The position numbers and the translations under genes are program-made. Of a stretch of DNA of 64,000 nucleotides, positions 47,938 to 61,811 are shown piece after piece. The DNA is from Daphnia pulex (Eukaryota > Arthropoda > Branchiopoda > Diplostraca > Daphniidae). Below the pieces are notes generated by a model, which had not been told where the DNA came from, made no database searches, and was given only the letters and a program-made list of their open reading frames with translations. The DNA lies in contig NC_060017.1 of assembly GCF_021134715.1 (NCBI RefSeq), positions 3,348,001 to 3,412,000 of the forward strand, in the 5' to 3' direction. Each line of letters begins with the position of its first letter. The first letter of the stretch is position 1.

Positions 47938-48391
47938 AAAAGAGAAAGAAAAACTATAGTATCCTGATGGGTGTATATATATATAGGATAGGTGGCTCTG
48001 CTCTAGAGCCCCGTCTGGCCCTATGAAATTGGATCCCGTTCTTATCTCCTTCGCTACCTCCCAGCAGAGTCCTTCAGCCTTATAGGTGAGCTCTGCGCAA
48101 AAAGGTGTGGTTCTCTTTTGATTTTTCTCAAGACTTGTATGCAGTCAGCACTCAGTCACTCTTTTATTTTTCTAGAATTGGGAAGAAGGAAAAAAAAGCC
48201 ACTTTTGCGAGTGACTTGATGAATAGTTTGAAAAATTGAATGGTGGGGGAGGCCACCACCTTACAGCTTCCCTGGGAGACCGGCCGGGGGTAAAAAAAAG
48301 GAGAACTTTCTATTGAGAAAAAAATGAAAAGAATGAAACATTCAATTAGTTTCCCCTCATCTCCGTTAAGTGAGAGAATGAATTAACCTGG

Positions 48392-48417
48392 CACACACAC
48401 ACACACACACACACACA
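48392..48417. repeat. (CA)13 microsatellite
   Basis: An uninterrupted dinucleotide run, directly visible, in the DNA between the four-TM gene and hedgehog. Confidence 0.9.
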
Positions 48418-51400
48418 AAACAGCGCAGAATAGCGACAGAGAGAAGGGCAGTCTCGGAGGGGGGAAAGTAGGTGTGTTCGCGAGTGTCGTTATAATAACA
48501 GACGGGCCGCTCTCTACTGTACCACCACAACCTCCTAATAGCCCCAAGAGGGCAATATATAGGTGAATATACGTAGTAGTAAAGTATATTCAAAAAATTC
48601 TTATTTCTTTTTCTTTACCTTTTCAAATGTTTTCGACGAAAGGTAAAAAAGAGAAGAAAAAATGGAATGCTCATTGCCGCGATGATTTGGTGGTGATGGT
48701 GGTGGTCGAGAGAGAGAGGGGGGTTCCGGAGTGTGTCTGTGTGTGTCCTTCTGGCAGTCCTTCCACCCGTGGGGGCCATTTGAAATGGAAATTTATACAC
48801 CCGAAGAGAGCCGTGTGGCGCGCACAAGGTGGGGTGCCTTAGCTCTATGTCGACAGGCAATTGGAGGATGAATGTCATTAAAAAGAAACGAAGAAGAAGA
48901 AGAGGAGGAAGAAATAACTCGACCGACCAGATGGAAAAGAAGAAGAAAGAACGAAAGAAAAGAAAAGATCAAGGAATTTGGTAATTTTTTTCTTCTTCTT
49001 CTTCTTCTCCTTTTTTTTCCCTACGAAATTCGGATTTTTCTGATTGGTCGGCACCGTGAGCGCAGCAGCACGCGGGACTGGTGGCGTCACGAATGATCGT
49101 CGTGTATCGCGCCATGGGGGAAGATCATCAGTATTCATCACACACACAAATAAATAAAAGAAAATAAAAGAGAGAGAGAAGACGACGAAGAAAGAAAAAA
49201 GCCCAAACGGATTCTTCTTCTTCTTCTTAAGAAAACAACAAAATAACAAAAGCAGAGGCGGCCCTTTCCGCATTATATGGCCCGTCTCTGAGCGTGGGGG
49301 GCCCAGGCGTAACATACCTTATAGCAAATATTACACATATCGACGTTAGACGTGCGATAAAGAAGAAGAAAATCCTCATCTCACCCTGCCAACAATGTCT
49401 GCTGGCGTGACATCACCTTTAAATTGGATCCCGGGTTTTTTTTCACTCTTGCGGATTCTTCCATCATCCGCATCTAAATGGATGTTTGTACGCATCGACT
49501 GGGATTACATCGACGCAAAGCGAGAAAGCTTTACATATCGAAATGGCCATCTCGACACGAATTCCTCGAGCTGTTTTTGCTTCTGTGGGAGAAAGAGAGA
49601 GAAAAAGCCATCGGATATCCAAGTGCGGCACTGCAATGTACAGATACGCCGCAATCAAACAAGCAAAAAAATGCGAATCAAGTTGCCGTCGAACCTGAAT
49701 TGCAAATTTTATCCCTCTCGGAAAAAGAAAAGTTAGACACCGGGGTCTTTCTGGCGCTAGAAAACCGCAGCTCGCGTATAAACTTGCGACAACTGGACAT
49801 TAACAATTTGAGCAGAGCATTCCACCATGCGGAACAGATCAGATCGAGGGGGAATCGACTAATGTCTAAACATTAGACTAAACGCGTATACGTGCTGTAT
49901 ATAGCTGCTGGCTTATAGATAAAAGATTGCAACAGCAACGAGCAGGAGGGTATATCATTCTTTGTAATTGGTTGGCACTTTATATAGCGAATTCTATACA
50001 CATCAGACTACGCGTATGTATGTGGATAACCTTTGGCGAAATTCCTTTTCCATCTATCCTGGCAGAGAGATAGTTGGTTCTAGTCTCTCTCTCTCTAAGT
50101 ATATCGTTTCGCCGGCTAAATTTAGCCGTTTTTTTATGTGTTGGTGTCTAGTTTGTCTACTCTACTCTAATTGCAATTGGGACACACACTGTATAATAGT
50201 ATTAAGTGTTTTTCGCCCATTTTGCGGGAGCGGTTTCGTTTTTGAACGCACGAGAAAACAAAAAAAAAACAAAGGGCCATTTTGGAGGGGAGAAGAAAAA
50301 CACCTCCAGCCAAAAGACATTACAGTGCGGATTAGACTCCGACCATTTAAACAATCGCAGTCTGCTGGGTCCCGCGCTGAATTTTTTATTTTATTTTTCA
50401 AAAGATAACTATAAGCGTAGATATTCACGTTATATACGCTTCGACGGCAATTCAAGGTTGGATTGTAAATATCAGCCATTTATTATTTGTTGCAACTGCA
50501 CTATGACCAAAACTGAAATATTATTTAAACAAAATAAAAAGGTTGACGCAAGGTTTTTTTGTCACCTTCATTTCCATAGATTCTCAATCCTTTCGAAATT
50601 GAATGCATTCAAAAGATGGCGGCAGTTTGTGCATTGCGTATAGAATCATTATTAACCTATTACAAGATTAATTCCATTTTGACATCGACTGAAGGTATAT
50701 ACGACCATGTCCGCATGTCGTATACTTTTTCTTCTCTCTTTTATCCACTTTTCGGTTGTTGTTGCTGATGTTATGTTGTGCGTATAGATTGAGTCAATGA
50801 TTCAGGTATTACGCATCGTGTAATTTATTCAGAAATTCATTCTTTACCGACAGCAGTGACCTGGCATGTTTCTATTCGTTGCCAACACACGGGAACTATG
50901 CGCGGTACTATTATTTTATTTTGCAGGTCAAAATAGATTTTAAAAAAAACTATCTTGTAGAAATTGTCTGTCGGTCGGCATTCACGGCTAATTCACGTTG
51001 GCCTGTTTATGTTGGGCGTTAGACAATCTAAATAGCAAAGCCGGAGAGAATGCTTCGTTATTAGATTATTACTGTCGGCCCATTTTTATCAGCCAGTCGT
51101 ATCAACGCGGACATTTACCAACAGAGCTAAATACCGCCTAGCGCATTATATAGAACGACTATCTAGATAGAAAGAAAGGAAAAAAAAAGAGCGGTTCATT
51201 AGCCAGACATGTATATAGGGCCCGAAATAATGGCCGGAGGTTTCACGTCATTTTCAATCACGACGCGCGGCCGGCCGGCCGCTGACGTCAATGCGCTGGC
51301 GAGAAGAATCGCCAAAATGGATGGCTTACATCGAACGCAATAGAAAAGGCGAATAAACATGGTCCATTACTGCCCATCAACATGTCGAGAGAGCGAGGAT

Positions 51401-52440
51401 GTAATTCTGTTTTGGGTGAAGCGACGACTGCGCTTTTTCACGATTTTTCCTGCTCATCGCCAAAAAATCGCGGCCGCCCATGTTACTGACTGTTGAAAAA
51501 GCGGCGGAATAGTTCACTGGGTTCGGGCTAACAACCTGCCGCCGCAGCAGCCGAACCTGGTCAGCGGGTTCAGACAGCGTTCAACCCAATTCTTCGAATA
51601 GCTGCACGAATACCTGGACCGAAAGCCGAGAGCCCCGCAACAGACGAGTATAAAGTAATCGGATCTTTGGAGACATAAGTCTTTTGAGAGGCGTCTGAGA
51701 CTGCGTGTGTGTATGGCATCACCACCACCGCAGACCACGACGATCCGGCCACCATCGTCTATCTATGAAGGCGTTCATCGGGAGCCCCATTTGTATTATA
51801 TCTCTGGACGGGCGTGCATAATTTATTCCCAACCGGCCAGGAGCCAGCAACAGCAGCAGCAGCACTGCTGCTTTTATTCGAGACGATGAGATTTTTTTGG
51901 CTGATTCTTCGATGCTTTCTTGGGTTTTGCTCCTGGTGCCGAAGAAGAAGATGAGAACCCGTTGGGGCGCCCAGCGCCGAGCTGTCCACACCTCTCTATT
52001 ATTCATGCAGACGGGGGCAGACACACGAAACCCGAACGTATCTAGCTAAACTTATAGGATAGGATAGCCTGAGATGTAGACGCGGAGACAGCGCGCGCCC
52101 AGTGTTGCACGAATACGGGGCCGCTATCACGCATACACTCTCGACTCATCGATAAATATGTAAGGTGTTGTTGCTGCTATGGCCAGCCAGACCATAGCCA
52201 GCCCTCCTGATGGCCGGATGATACATGAGATTCCGTCTGAATTGGACTTCTGCATGCTGCTCCTGCTGCTCCTGCTGCACAGAGCTGGGCTGGCTGGCTG
52301 GCGTTGGCCCTTGCTGCTGCTGCCGGATCAATGCATAAACAATTGGGGAGAAGCCATCAAGCGGCGGCGTCGGCGGACCTCCCTAGCGCTTTCACAGAGC
52401 CATATACAGTTCTTCGGTTGGCCGTCGGAGGCCATGTGTA

Positions 52441-52467
52441 CACACACACACACACACACACACACAC
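52441..52467. repeat. (CA)n microsatellite
   Basis: Thirteen CA units plus one base, directly visible, with a short GT-like flank on the left. Confidence 0.9.
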
Positions 52468-55230
52468 GGGATGATGAACGATGGTCACGTTTTCGCCTTT
52501 TCGGTGTGGCACAAACACACAAGACAACCCAAAAGCCAAACAAAAGAAATCAAACAGAAATCAATTTTCGAACCGGACGAGAACTGCTGCGTATAGAGAG
52601 GGACTTCTTTGCTTGGTTGCTGTGTGATGTTGTATTATAATAAAAAATGATGGAGCATTCTTGTTTGTTGGAATGAGAGAGATACAGAGAGAGAGAGAAA
52701 GAAAAAAAAACAATTTCTGTTATATCTACCGTCGGAGTGGATCATCATCGAGCACAGCGAGCGTATATGAACCACCGATCGTTTTTCTCGATTTCCCTTG
52801 CGTCTGTATGTATGTATTTATACTTGATGGCTGGTAAATTCTTTGCCTTTGTTTTCTGTGCGCATCGGATTGTTTTGTCGTGCCCGGGGAAAAGAGGTAC
52901 GGACACGAGTGATGGGCGAGAGTAAGAAATCCCTTTGACACTTTGTCACGGCGGTCGTATTGTATTACACAATGTCTTTTGATTCTCTGCTGTCGCTGAA
53001 TCAAATGCAGCTAGCTGGCCAAAAAACGATCTGCTAGGGATTTTTGGGCTGGACTTGGATACAGGAGGTAGCGGCCGCCACCCGTTTTGTCACGGAATAC
53101 ATATCCCCCTCCCCAAAAAAAAGAGCTTGTTATTTCTCTCACTCATCAAGAGATATGCCGTGTGACATTTGTACTGTATTTGATTCGAGATACCGAACCG
53201 TTAGATACGTAGAATTTGATGATCGATTTGCGATGTTATTTTATTCAGATTTTTGCGCATCGACGAAATAACTGCTGCTGCTGGGAATATGCCCATTGCC
53301 TTTATGAATAGATTCATGCCTCACACGACATTTGTCGTGATACGCTGCCCACTGACTTTGATGGATTCCCTCTCGGCACTATATCCATCCCGGCCGAAAA
53401 CGAGAAAACCGTACGGTACTTAATGTTTTTGATGGAGCGGATTTCTCGTGGGACGACGGGGTCTCCATAAATATGACACGAACGAGAATGTTCACGTTTT
53501 GGAATGAAGAAACAAGAAGAGAAAAAGTGTACAGTACAATATCGTCTTGATATTTTTAGACTTTGCATCACTGCGTAATGCATAACGATATGAACGAATG
53601 CTTCTCATTTGCAAACGGATCAGAAAAGAATCGAGGACAACTCAACTTGAATGCGTTCCAATTCACTCAGTGTTTATACAATCCGTTATTTCTTATTCCT
53701 TTGTAAATACTAGCTTCACTTGAAACTTTTTGTATAAGCAGACAGCAGATCGTCCGATCAAAAAAAAAAAAAAAATGAAATGAAAGTCGAAATTGTTGTT
53801 TGATAATAATTGAAACAGATGTGTATGGTTGCAGAAATATACAAAGTTGACAATCCGAATGGCGGAAATTGGGTTGTCCCATGACAATTTTTTTTAAACA
53901 AGAAATTAAGAAACAAAGGGGCGCGAAATTACAAAATAATAATAAAAAAATTAACAAAAACATTTCGCCATTATGATTATTATTTTTTTTTCTTCTTATT
54001 CTTGCGACAATTGAATTCATAGAGCGAAAATAACAAATGAATTGGTTGTCGTATTAGCTTTGGAGGGCGGTTCGATTTCCGGTGAAATTATTTTTTTGTT
54101 TCGTTTTTTTTTTTTTTCAATTTTTTATCATCCGTCAATGATGAAATGAAAGCTGAAAATAATAATAATAAAAAAAGAAAAGAACAAGATTTTGATATAA
54201 AAGATTCAAACGTTTGGGGCACTGGAGAGCAGTGAGAGTCTGACAAATAAAACCAAAAAAATGTTTGACAAAAAAGTTCCCTCGACATCAAATAGAAAAA
54301 TTATTATAAGAGACGGACGGAGTAAAATAGGTAAAAAAAAATTTTCATAAGATAGTATATAGTTTGTTTTATAAAAAAAAAAGGGAGAGAGGCTTTTTCA
54401 TAGAAAAAGTCGGTGGTGGTCAGGTGAACGCGTGATATTGGGGGGTGCGGGTGGGGAGTGGGGGTAATCGATAGATACTGATAGATCTGTATGTGTGTGT
54501 ATGTCTCACTCTATTTTATTATGTACAACTTGTTGAACCTTTAACACTCTTTTTTTTTTTGTGAAATTAACTACATATATGGGACAGAAGATTATTTCTC
54601 TCATCATAAAAAAAAAACAAAAGTTTGGCTGGTAGTTGTGTTTTCTTTCCGTCTTTTCTTTTTAACACCTCGTCGTTTCTTCTTCAATCCTCAACTGTTC
54701 ATCCTATTTACAATTGTTATACATCTTACACACGCATCATCACAAAATTATGGAGGGTATATTTTATTTTTTTGCTGCTGTTTCATTTTTCTCGGAAATT
54801 GATCTCGGGTTTTCTTGTAGCGGAGTGCGGAAACGCGAGGAGTAAAAAATGGTTTTATTTTATATGAATAGGACTGTAGGTGTATAATAGTAATAGTGGT
54901 GGTGGCTGGTTTGCTGGTGGCAGTTCCTTATGTTTCTGGAACATTTCATATAGTTGGTTGACCGTTGATCGGTCGTGGCTTATTTGTAACGAAACAAAAA
55001 CAATCGGGAGGGATAGGGGGGGGGGGGGAGAGCAATCAACAAATCATACATCATTGGGCATATTTAAATATATAGGCTCGAAATTGGTGAGCGAAAATTG
55101 TACCGAAAAAAAATTAACAAATAAAAAAAAAATCGGGAAATCTCTCTCTCTCTCGGGGATATAACAGAATTGGGTGTTGGTCTCAATGTATCGATTATAA
55201 AAAGATAGTCGATCATTGATGGATTACATA

Positions 55231-55249
55231 AGAGAGAGAGAGAGAGAGA
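55231..55249. repeat. (AG)n tract, GAGA-type
   Basis: An AG run about 40 bp beyond the hedgehog stop codon on its 3' side. GAGA tracts are common through 55-63 kb and could bind GAGA-factor-like proteins, which is inference only. Confidence 0.8.
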
Positions 55250-55287
55250 AAGATGAAGCGATCATCCTTAGCACATGTCAGCAGTCA

Positions 55288-56174
55288 TCAATTGAAGACC
55301 AGATGACTGGGCAGTACAAATCGCGCTATCCTATACAACATTTTGGCGTACCAGTGGATGCCCACTAGCGTCGGAGGTTTGCTCTCGCTGGTGCTCGATC
55401 TCTCAGCCTCGACGCTTATTCTGACTGGGATGCTGCTGCCGCTCGCTGATTCTGTCCGGTCGTGATTCCACCAGCTGAGGGCTCGCCAGAAGTGGACCAG
55501 ACTCTTGTGGACGTTGTTGAGGAGACGGACGGGAGCGAATGCCCAATGAGCGATGGTCTGGTCGTCGATGACGGCGTAACAGGAGACGACGACCTGGTCG
55601 ACCACCAGCGTCCCTTCCTCGGTCAGCGGTGCCAGAACTCCTCGCTGGGTCACGGCCGAGACGCCGACCACCCGTTGCGGCTTGGGTCGGCCGTCGGGGC
55701 CAGTCGAAACGATCCAGTCGCCGATTTGCACTTTGGAGGCGAAGGTGGCCTTCAGGCGGGTCCCGAAACGGTCCATTGTAGCATTGGCCATCATCTGGTC
55801 CAGCAATCGGTCTTCCTCTTCGGCGCTGCTGTTCTCGCCCGAGTGCAAACTGTTGGATTGAAGTTGTCCGTTCATCAAGTCGACGTCGACATCCTCCAGT
55901 AAATCTTGGCTGGCCACCGTGTAGATCAGGTGGCTGGCCGTCATCGTCACGCTGGCACCGTCGGTCGATAGCAGCTGGACGAAATCTCGTTCCTCGCTCA
56001 GGTCGCGGTCCAGGAACAACAAGACGGGACTGAAGACCAAACGGCCCTGCGAGTCCATCGACTGAATCCGGTCGCCCACCGACAATTCCGACAGTTTCTT
56101 GACTCCGCCGCTCTCGCTCAAAACGGTCGATTCAGGCGGGAAACATCCTCCGTGACGACCGGCTTGAGAAGATT
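55288..56174 (-). CDS. hh: hedgehog, last exon (autoprocessing Hint domain)
   Basis: The 3' coding exon of hedgehog, the secreted segment-polarity morphogen precursor. It follows an acceptor (TTTAACAG) at 56175-56176 and encodes 294 residues plus the end of a split codon, to TGA at 55290-55288. It opens SSQAGRHGG|CFPPESTVL, where GCF is the self-cleavage and cholesterol-attachment site. The Hint domain shows GDRIQSMD, the TxxH catalytic motif (TMTASHLIYTV), and SCYAVI with its conserved Cys needed for cholesterol transfer. The sterol-recognition region follows (HWAFAPVRL, GIHWYAKMLYRI). All key residues look intact, so the domain should be active. The N-terminal signal peptide and signalling domain are not in this exon, and I did not find them between 56175 and 64000, so they probably lie beyond the window. 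Identification is firm; the gene is partial here. Confidence 0.95.
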
Positions 56175-56504
56175 CTGTTAAATCAAATGAAAGAAAAATT
56201 CGGTTATTATAAATGTCTTTGTTTGAAAGAATTTTTCAAATGGAGGAAACCAAAACAACAAAAAACAAAAACAAAACAAAGATGGACGCTCTGAAATAAC
56301 TGCGCTGGGAGACCCAAACTATCATTCTTCTTCCTTTGCGCCGGGTGCTGATGGCGGAGTGAAGTGGAAAAAAGAGCTAAAGAAGAAGAAGGTAATAACA
56401 GTTGGGCTTTGATGCTGCTGCCCTTGTCTCGTCCAACTGTCGAATGTTTTCCGTGTCGAGAGATAACTACTACTTGTCGTCGTATATACTAGTTCGTTCC
56501 CCCC

Positions 56505-56529
56505 TTCTTCTTCTTCTTCTTCTTCTTCT
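56505..56529. repeat. (TTC)8 microsatellite
   Basis: An uninterrupted TTC run inside the hedgehog intron, directly visible. It is one of several homopurine/homopyrimidine tracts here. Confidence 0.85.
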
Positions 56530-57480
56530 CCGCTCTCCCTTGTTGCTCTGTGGCACCGCGATGAACAGACGCGAGCATCCTTGCATAATATATAGGACCC
56601 GACTCTGTTGCCATGGCTCCTCTCTCCGAGCTTTCTTTCATATCCTTTTCGCCGAGTCTCTTTAGTTAGCTTTACATCCATATATAACATCTCTCTATCT
56701 ATCTTGGTAAGATTCCTCCGAGTCCCATTCTTTTAGTGCTCATTATAACTCTAACCACTTTGTGTGTGTGTGTGTGCCTGTGCCCCGTTTATTTATTTTC
56801 TGCGCGCTGACCTCCCGCCATCACGTCCTATGATATGTTTTTTCGTTTCTTTTCTTTCCCTTTCGTATGCGTCGAATGTATTGACTCTCGGCTGTTGGGA
56901 AAACAAAAAAAACATGGCAAAAATAAATAGCCAAGGTTATAGAAGAGAGGACTAACAGCAGCCCCCTGTCCTGTCTCCTGTCCCCTTGAATCAATTGGGC
57001 ACGCAGACACACACACACACGTTAGACATGCAACAGCGTTTGACTCCAAGTTGACACTGAGAATCTGTTAGTCAATTAGAGTTTTCAAGACAAGATAAAA
57101 GGGCACCCAGAGAAGACACAACACACACCACCCCTCCTGTCTGCGCGCTGTAATACCGAAAGCAACCCAAAATCTTTGGGGAAGATAGAGAAAAACTGAG
57201 AAATAAAAATGTGTACAAGAAAGAGAGAGAGAGCAGCTAAAGCTCTTCCATGGGCTTTTTATGTTTAAGATATAGATGGATGAGGGGGGGCTCCATAACA
57301 CGGACCTTTTTTTCTTTCTTTTTTTTTGCCCTCCTCTCGTCCGCATTCCTTATATAATAAACATCGTTCTTCTTCTTCTACTTTTTTTCTGCCTTCTTTT
57401 CTGTCTGTTCCGTTTTTCTACCTGAGCAGTTCTCACGCGCGTACCTCAACACAAAAAACCTATGGGTGCCACTTTTTTTT

Positions 57481-57506
57481 TTCTTCTTCTTCTTCTTCTT
57501 CTTCTT
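57481..57506. repeat. (TTC)n microsatellite
   Basis: A TTC run directly after a T-rich stretch, inside the hedgehog intron. Confidence 0.85.
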
Positions 57507-60500
57507 TTGGGGGGGTTTCTGTCTACGAGCCCGTCTGCATTCATCCTTGGGAAAAAATTCACTTAGTGAAAACATTACGTTGCCAATTTGTCGTCATGTT
57601 CTTCTTCCTTCAGATCCCCTATAGTTCTCGACTGATCGTTTGACTGCGCGAATGTCTGGCCCGTTGTTAGACACGAAAGAAAGAAAGAAGGAAAAACTGC
57701 GATCCATCACCATCTCATCCGAGATGTACTGAAAAGATGAGGGGGGGTTCCGAAGACAAAAAACAAAAATAGATAAATCATTCTCCACAAGAATTTCAAA
57801 TTTGTTTCTCATCTTTTTCTTTTTTTCATCATCAGCCATTTGAAATGTTGAATGACAGTAAATCGTACAGACAACGACATCACTGGGTGGCCGAAAACAA
57901 AAGAAAAAAGACAGAGAGAGAGAGACAACGGGCGGCTTCTTTTTATCGCATCGCGGTGAGCCGGACAACGCGCGGCATTTCTCGAACGCCGTTCAAATGC
58001 CCGGCAAATGCGCAGCACACGCAAAAAAGGCGACAGAGTACACGATCGATTGTTTCGTTTTTGTTTTGCCAGAGCTCTTCTTCTTCTTTTGGGTTATTCC
58101 CAGGTGTGCGGAACGCCAATCGACTGGAGGAAAGAATTCATTTTTGTGTGTGTGTGTCCGCTTTTGTTACGAGCTCGGGGTGGGCGAGTGAAAACATTCC
58201 AGCGCATCCGCTTTCATTCTCCCATCACCAAATGAAAGGGAAAGCCATGCAGAAAGTCATGGGGCAACACAACACAGTTGTGTGCTGGCGACCGATCAGT
58301 TCGACAAAAGAAAGAGAACCATTTTCTTTAGATTCTCTTTGAGGTCCGGCTCTTTTGGGTCGATCCGCATCGGACACGGAGGCCGACGAGAATGCTGTAC
58401 ACACAGGAGAAGATTTGAGAAAATGGGAAAAACCATTCGAGCTGGAAGGGAAAAGGCTGAGGCGCGCTCATCGCCACGCACGATTTCAAATGTCACAACA
58501 ATCTCTTCTTCTTCTTCTCCTCACAGCACAGAAGAACTGGCACCACGTCAAAAAGGACGGACATGTTTACACCACCAACTATGGAGGAAAGGTCGCCGCC
58601 GCCACCTCCCAGCTGCTGGACATTTCTCAAGAATTTTATCCCACTTTGATTTATTCATTTTTATTATTACGATTATATGCAGCCAAAGGAGGACTATCTC
58701 TCTCTCTTTCGAGGGGGGAGGAAAGGGGGGGGGATATTCATTGGATCCACATTCACATAGATCTCCACTATACATAGAGAAACCCACCCATATCATATAA
58801 TAACGTGCCGAGTATAGATGCGCGTTTAATTTCACTCTTGACGTGGCATCGGAAAAAATGAAATCTAAAATTCCGGAGAGGTTTTCGTCACGGATCTCAC
58901 CCCGTCTCTTTTGATTTCCCCCCGGTCGCCCGTGTCGAAGGATTTGTGTGCCCGTTGGGAATAAAGAAAGAAAAATATATATAAGAAGGAGATTATCAAC
59001 GGGTGAGGACAAGATAGGCAATCAGCAGTGAAAAAAGAAAAGAAAAAACGGACCAGGGGAGGGAGAAAATGAAATAAAAAACGATGAAAAAAAAACCAAA
59101 AGGGACGAGTTCAGGAAAAGAAAAGGAGGAGGAATGTTGTTTGGCTTAAACCAATCGGAGAAGAAGTTTCGAAGTTGTTCTTTTTTTTCTTTCTTTTCCT
59201 GACTGACTGGGAGAGAAGAAACTGACGAAAGAGCTAAGAAAAACACGAGATGAAGTCAAAGAAATGGCCGCTGTTTGACTGTTGGCAGTGTATAGCTACT
59301 ACCTTGGCTATCAATTCAAAAAGGCCCCCCCTCTTTTCCCACATATTTATGGGCGCAATCAAAAAAGAGAATAGAGAATTTATTCTCCAGTAAGAAAGAA
59401 ACAAACTCGGACGATACTCTGTCTCTCTTTCTGTTTTTCCCCCCTTGATTTTTTTCTCCATCGTGTCTGGCAATTTGCGGGGGAGCTCTTCTTCTTCTTC
59501 TTCTTCTTGTCTTGTCTTCCCGTTTTTATGTGCCGCGCAACAACTTGGGCGGCCCGGCATAAATTAACAAGCGCGAACCGAACCGACCGTCCTTCATGGC
59601 TCCCTATTTCTTTCTACTGTTTTCCTCATTGGAAATCGCTTCTTCTATTTCTATTTCTCCAATTGAACACAACCCTGGCGCATTTGAATCACCAAACGTG
59701 TCACTGTCGATCCCCCGACGATATGACGTCAGTTAGTTAGTCAACTACACTCCCACTTGATAATAATGACGCAACACGGGCGGGAAGAAGAAGGAGAAAA
59801 GAAAAGACGACGGAAGGTCAAACGTCCTCCCTGCTGCCGACACTTTAAATGGGTGTTAACGACTAGTTGGGAAATCATATTTTTTCGGAAGAACACACAC
59901 AAGAGCGGGACACGCCGCCCCGTCAACGAGTCAAAATATCACCCTCTTTTTTCCCCTTTATATTCTCCTCTCTCTCCCGGTGTGGGAAAGAAATTGAAAA
60001 GAACCCCCCCACCATCACCCACCTCAAAAGAAGTGGAAGGACACCCATCTCTTTATTTGGTGGTCTCTCCCTGAAATGTTCCAAAGAAAAAAAAGAAGTC
60101 GGATACGGTATAGGTATAGACATTGTGTCGAGAGATAGGCCTCCTTCTTTTGAGAAGAAGGCCCACACAGAAGTGAGAGGGAGTAGTAGAGAGATAAGAG
60201 ATCATATACATATTGAATCCTCGGGCATAGGCCTACAATCTATACACATATATGTGTGTGTGCCTGTGCTCGCTGTGAGAAAATAAAAAAAAGCTCCGAG
60301 TGCTGAAAAGCGCCCGTTGGAAATCTCTCCAGACATTTATTTGAATTCTCTCTCTCTCATCTAGCTTGGTAGATAGAAAAAAGGACAGAAAATATATCTC
60401 TCTCTAAAGCCTGTGGCAGCACAGCGCAGTGCAGCGCAGAGATGGGTTATATACACACGCAGGTATGCGGTGTATAGGGCAAAAGAAGGAGCCGCCGTTT

Positions 60501-60703
60501 CTTCTTCTTTGAAATAAGAAAAAGGTCTAAGAGAGAGAGAAAGGTATAACGAGAAGAGAGACAAATCGGGTTCGGCGTCTAGAAGAGCGCGCACCAGGGC
60601 CCGGAGAGAACCCAAGTCGACATAGCTCACCCCGACAAGTGTTTCCTGCGGGGCTTTCTCTATTTATCCCCCGTGTATCTAATAATGCTCAGCTGGTTTG
60701 GAA

Positions 60704-60728
60704 AGAAGAAGAAGAAGAAGAAGAAGAA
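60704..60728. repeat. (GAA)8 microsatellite
   Basis: A GAA run followed shortly by a GA tract, inside the hedgehog intron or upstream region. Confidence 0.85.
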
Positions 60729-61787
60729 AGAAAGACTAGAGAGAGAGAGAGAGCAGGTCGACTCTCTTGAAGAGTTTGAATAAGCTGACGCGTCAAGTGA
60801 ACGCGAGAAACGGCCCCTCTCACAGGTGACGGAACCCAATCAGTCAGAGTCACATGATACTTGTTACCTGTTAAGACAACCCAAAGAGCGCTCTGGCTCT
60901 GCTGTGTAGATATCTATTTAAAAAAAGCTTACGGGGTATATTTATAACGTGCGCGCTGTACTACACCCAGCACTGACTGGAAATATACCTAGATAAAACT
61001 ATGCGGAAAAGATTTCCAAATCGACGCTTATTTTAGATCGATATAAATAAAAATAGCCATGGCGTGATGGGTTTCCCCCCAGCCCATCTGGAAAATCTGA
61101 TTTCGAGTCTCTATATTCTTTTCTTTTTCCCTTTTTTACATTTGCTTATTCCCAAACAGAAAATGGGAAGAAAAAAAAAGAATGGGAATAAATCCTTATA
61201 GCGCAGCTTGTTGTTGAGGGACCCTAGAGCTTGTTAAGTTGTGTTACACGCTCCGAGAGTCGAAGAGGTAGGAGGAGGAGCCCCCCATTGGTATGCGGGT
61301 AGTTATGTGGGGGGGAGAAGAAGAAGAAGAGACGGCGCATCAGGTAAAACAGGTAACACGGCCCAGGATGAAAAAAAAAGAGCGGGGCGCCGAGGAGTTC
61401 AGAAAAAAGGGAGAGAAGATCTCCCTGAATAGAAGAAGAAGAAGAAGAGGGTGCCGGTTATGTTGAAGAAGAAGGGGCTCCCATCACACAGGTTCCCCGC
61501 CGAGAGCGGCACCCATCACCCTGGCGATATACACGGCCTCTTTTCTTCTTTTCTTTTCTTTCTTTCTTCCTTCTCTCCAACATCTATTACTACTTAGACT
61601 CTTTATAAGTTTGTACCTTCTTTTCTTTTCATTCTTTTTCTGTCGGCCCACAGGCCACAGTCAAAAAGTCGCCGGAACAACACCCATCACCCCATTCGCC
61701 ACACACGCACACACACAACAAATGCCAGGACTAATACAAGAAATGTCTGAAAAAACGGATGACGCTCCGTTGAAGATGGCGCATATT

Positions 61788-61811
61788 AAATAAATAAATA
61801 AATAAATAAAA
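61788..61811. repeat. (TAAA)6 microsatellite
   Basis: A tetranucleotide run directly visible in the hedgehog intron or upstream region. Confidence 0.8.

Larger units (their letters stand above)
47938..55287. other. intergenic and hedgehog 3' flank, no gene supported
   Basis: The region holds microsatellites, including (CA)n at 48392-48417 and 52441-52467, GAA/TTC runs near 48890-49010, and (GA)n at 55231-55249. Frames are overlapping and low in complexity. The AT-rich 53.7-55.2 kb part is a plausible 3' UTR of hedgehog on the minus strand, with TTTATT (AATAAA on the minus strand) near 54512, 54759 and 54851. No RNA gene is seen. Confidence 0.45.

Noticed and set aside
55462..55902. 146-codon plus-strand frame opposite hedgehog
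   Set aside because: It is antisense to the Hint-domain exon, which is clearly the real coding strand.
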